DNA from: DASZCR01 sp964246705 | Lineage (GTDB): Bacteria > Acidobacteriota > Blastocatellia > Pyrinomonadales > Pyrinomonadaceae | Assembly: GCA_964246705.1 (NCBI GenBank) | Contig: CAXTRQ010000153.1 | Location: 1 to 14,457, forward strand | Direction of reading: 5' to 3' | DNA: 14,457 nt | Part shown: piece by piece, positions 12,869-14,457 of the stretch | Position numbering within the stretch: the stretch's first letter is position 1 | How the letters are laid out: the number at the start of each line of letters is the position of its first letter | The notes under the pieces: generated by a model | The model's input: only the letters and a program-made list of their open reading frames with translations | What the model was told of the DNA's origin: nothing | Database searches by the model: none | Program-made: the position numbers and the translations under genes

Positions 12869-14457
12869 CTAAAGGGGCGACTGGCTCGGCTTTGCCAGTT
12901 CCGGTGTGGCGTCGGTGGCGGCTGGCGGCGGTGTCGGGGCTGTCCTTCTCTTCGGTGTCGGCGCAGGCTCAGGTTTAACATTCGTGTCCGCATCTGTAGG
13001 CGGAGGCGGTGTCGGGCTGCGTTTCTGTGGGGGTTTCTCCGCAGGTGTCGCGGTTGCTTGAGGGATTTCTTTAGCAGGAGCGTCCTCAGCCGGTTCGTTG
13101 TCGTTACTATTGCCCGTGTTGTGCTTGGAGTTGCCCTGTGGCGTCGGCGATGTAGTTGATGTCGGCGTGGTGATGTCGGGGGCGGTTGTGAGCGGTAGGC
13201 CGCCGACTGTGCCTGTACCCGCGCCCGCATTCGGCGTGGGAGTACCTGCAATCGGAGTAATGTTTTTTTCGCCCGCGCCGGTCGGCGGCGTGACGGTCTG
13301 CACCGGCTGGCTGTGGGGATCGCTGGTGAGCGGCGGCGTCTGCTGTTCGCTCGCCGTCTGGCTGCCGCGCATGGCGTAGAAAACGCCGAAGACTGCGAGC
13401 AGCACGACGATTGCCGGAATCGCGATGCTCCAAGGATTAAAGCCCGAGGCGGGCGGCGGAGCGGCTTCCACAAAGACGGGCGCGTGCTCAAGTTCCTCAA
13501 TCACAGGAGCGCGCACCACCGTTGCCTCGTCGTAATCCGTGTTACCGGTTGCGCGCGGGGGGTTGTTTTCGCCGGTCGGCACAACGATGCGATTAGTCGT
13601 CGGATTAAGCGCGCCGTGCGCGGTCGCTGCACCGGCTCCGGCCGTCACGGCGGCCACTTCATCCGGCGTCACGCCTTCGGTCGCCGCCATCGTCAAGGCT
13701 CCGCAAAACTCAGTCGCCGTCTGAAAGCGATCTTCGGGACGCNNNNNNNNNNGGCGGGGGGTGGCGACGGCGGGCCTGGCCCGCCGCGCGCGACCGCCGC
13801 TGGCAAATCCGGTCGCTCTTCCAGCACGGAAGGCACAGGCTCTTGCAGGTGCTTCATCATGATCGCCGTCGGCGAATCGCCCGTGAACGGCACATGGCCG
13901 ACGAGCATCTCGTAGAGAATGACGCCGAGCGAGTAGATGTCCGTGCGCGAATCAATCTCGGAAGCCTGCGCGCATTGCTCGGGCGACATGTATTGCGGCG
14001 TGCCGATAATGAGATTCGGCGAAGTCAGGCCGGGGTCTACGCCGCCCGACCTTTCCTGAATCTTGGCGATGCCGAAATCGAGAACTTTCGCCCAATCGCC
14101 GCCGTTGGCCGTCTCTTCGAGCATGATGTTGTCGCTCTTCAAGTCACGATGCACGACGCCCTCGCCGTGCGCGGCTTCGAGCGCGCCCGTAATCTGCCGG
14201 AAAATCTCGACGATGCGCGAGACCTCCAGAGGCCCTTCACTGCGAACGATGTCTTTGAGCGTGTGCCCGCGCAGGTATTCCATGACGAGGAAGACGATGC
14301 CGTTTTCCGATTCGCCGAAATCCGTGACGGTCAGTGCGTGCGGGTGCGAGATGCGCGAAGCGGCCTTTGCTTCGCGTGTGAAGCGTTGAACGATCTTGTC
14401 GTCGGCGGCCAGCGCCGGGTGGAGCACCTTAATGGCGACAACCTTCTCCATCAATAC
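12869..14457 (-). CDS. Membrane Ser/Thr protein kinase (PknB-like), 5' end outside window, sequence gap inside
   Basis: The visible part starts at the VAIK motif of the kinase domain; the Gly-rich loop lies beyond the right edge. Counting from the codon at 14452-14454, key motifs are VAIK (Lys9), VVHRDLKSDN (100-109), LDFGIAK (125-131), GTPQYMSPEQ (151-160) and DIYSLGVILYEML (172-184). All catalytic residues seen are intact. The domain is interrupted after RPDLPAAV by a GC-rich stretch and ten Ns. It resumes beyond the gap with RPEDRFQTATEF, the normal end of PknB-type domains. Then come a linker, one membrane segment (IAIPAIVVLLAVFGVFYAM, about 13370-13430) and about 165 residues rich in Pro, Thr, Gly and Asn, ending at a stop at 12869. 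The outer part has no PASTA-like repeat. The two frames on either side of the gap are one gene; the gap size is arbitrary. Confidence 0.9.
13743..13752. other. Assembly gap (10 Ns)
   Basis: Ten Ns lie within the kinase gene. The coding phase does not carry across them, and about 12 residues of kinase C-lobe are replaced by Gly/Pro-rich low-quality-looking sequence at 13753-13785. The N count is a placeholder and not a measured length. Confidence 0.95.

Noticed and set aside
12869..13696. Kinase tail as an independent membrane protein
   Set aside because: The frame continues upstream of the apparent start with RPEDRFQTATEFCGAL, the end of a PknB-type kinase domain, so it is the rest of the kinase beyond the Ns.
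1..14457. tRNA, rRNA, insertion sequence or phage genes
   Set aside because: No cloverleaf, rRNA motif, transposase, integrase or phage structural sequence was recognised on either strand by eye; a covariance-model scan was not possible.

Overview
The window looks like a draft contig from a Gram-negative, GC-rich bacterium. An Acidobacteriota member (Blastocatellia-like) is my best guess, based on overall flavour: a eukaryotic-type Ser/Thr kinase with a Pro/Thr-rich outer part, lipid A/Kdo genes, an hrcA-first heat-shock operon, and many intergenic palindromes built from short tandem units. This assignment is inference and rests on no database search. A run of ten Ns (13743-13752) and a broken dnaK frame show that the assembly is imperfect.

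Layout. At the left edge is the N-terminus of an unrecognised minus-strand gene. Its upstream region carries three hairpins in a row, two of them shaped like intrinsic terminators in the gene's own direction. It is divergent from tsaD (+), the tRNA t6A synthesis enzyme. tsaD converges on a small secreted beta-rich protein (-). Next comes a complete class I heat-shock operon on the minus strand, in the order hrcA-grpE-dnaK-dnaJ (7777 down to 2411). It has a TTGACA-type promoter and an operator-like palindrome upstream of hrcA, and a good intrinsic terminator after dnaJ. dnaK is split by a +1/-2 frameshift in a GC-rich hairpin stretch.

Across a roughly 600 bp divergent spacer lie plus-strand genes: a SprT/WSS1-like zinc metallopeptidase, a 506 bp spacer with two large palindromes, then efp (elongation factor P with an unusual tip loop), waaA/kdtA (Kdo transferase) and lpxK (lipid A 4'-kinase). 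The last two act in consecutive stages of lipid A/inner-core assembly at the cytoplasmic membrane. lpxK converges on a minus-strand Ser/Thr protein kinase that runs off the right edge and contains the N gap.

The most unusual structure is a set of four intergenic elements (1513-1593, 3552-3650, 10181-10259, 11624-11720). Each is a long near-perfect inverted repeat whose arms are themselves degenerate tandem heptamers. The heptamer differs between elements (GAAGGAT, AGTTCAA twice, AGGTCAG), but the architecture is the same. Each abuts a stop or start codon, and one has become the coding 3' end of waaA. A fifth, perfect 36-bp palindrome (9352-9436) has a period nearer 8. No tRNA, rRNA, CRISPR, transposase or phage gene was seen.
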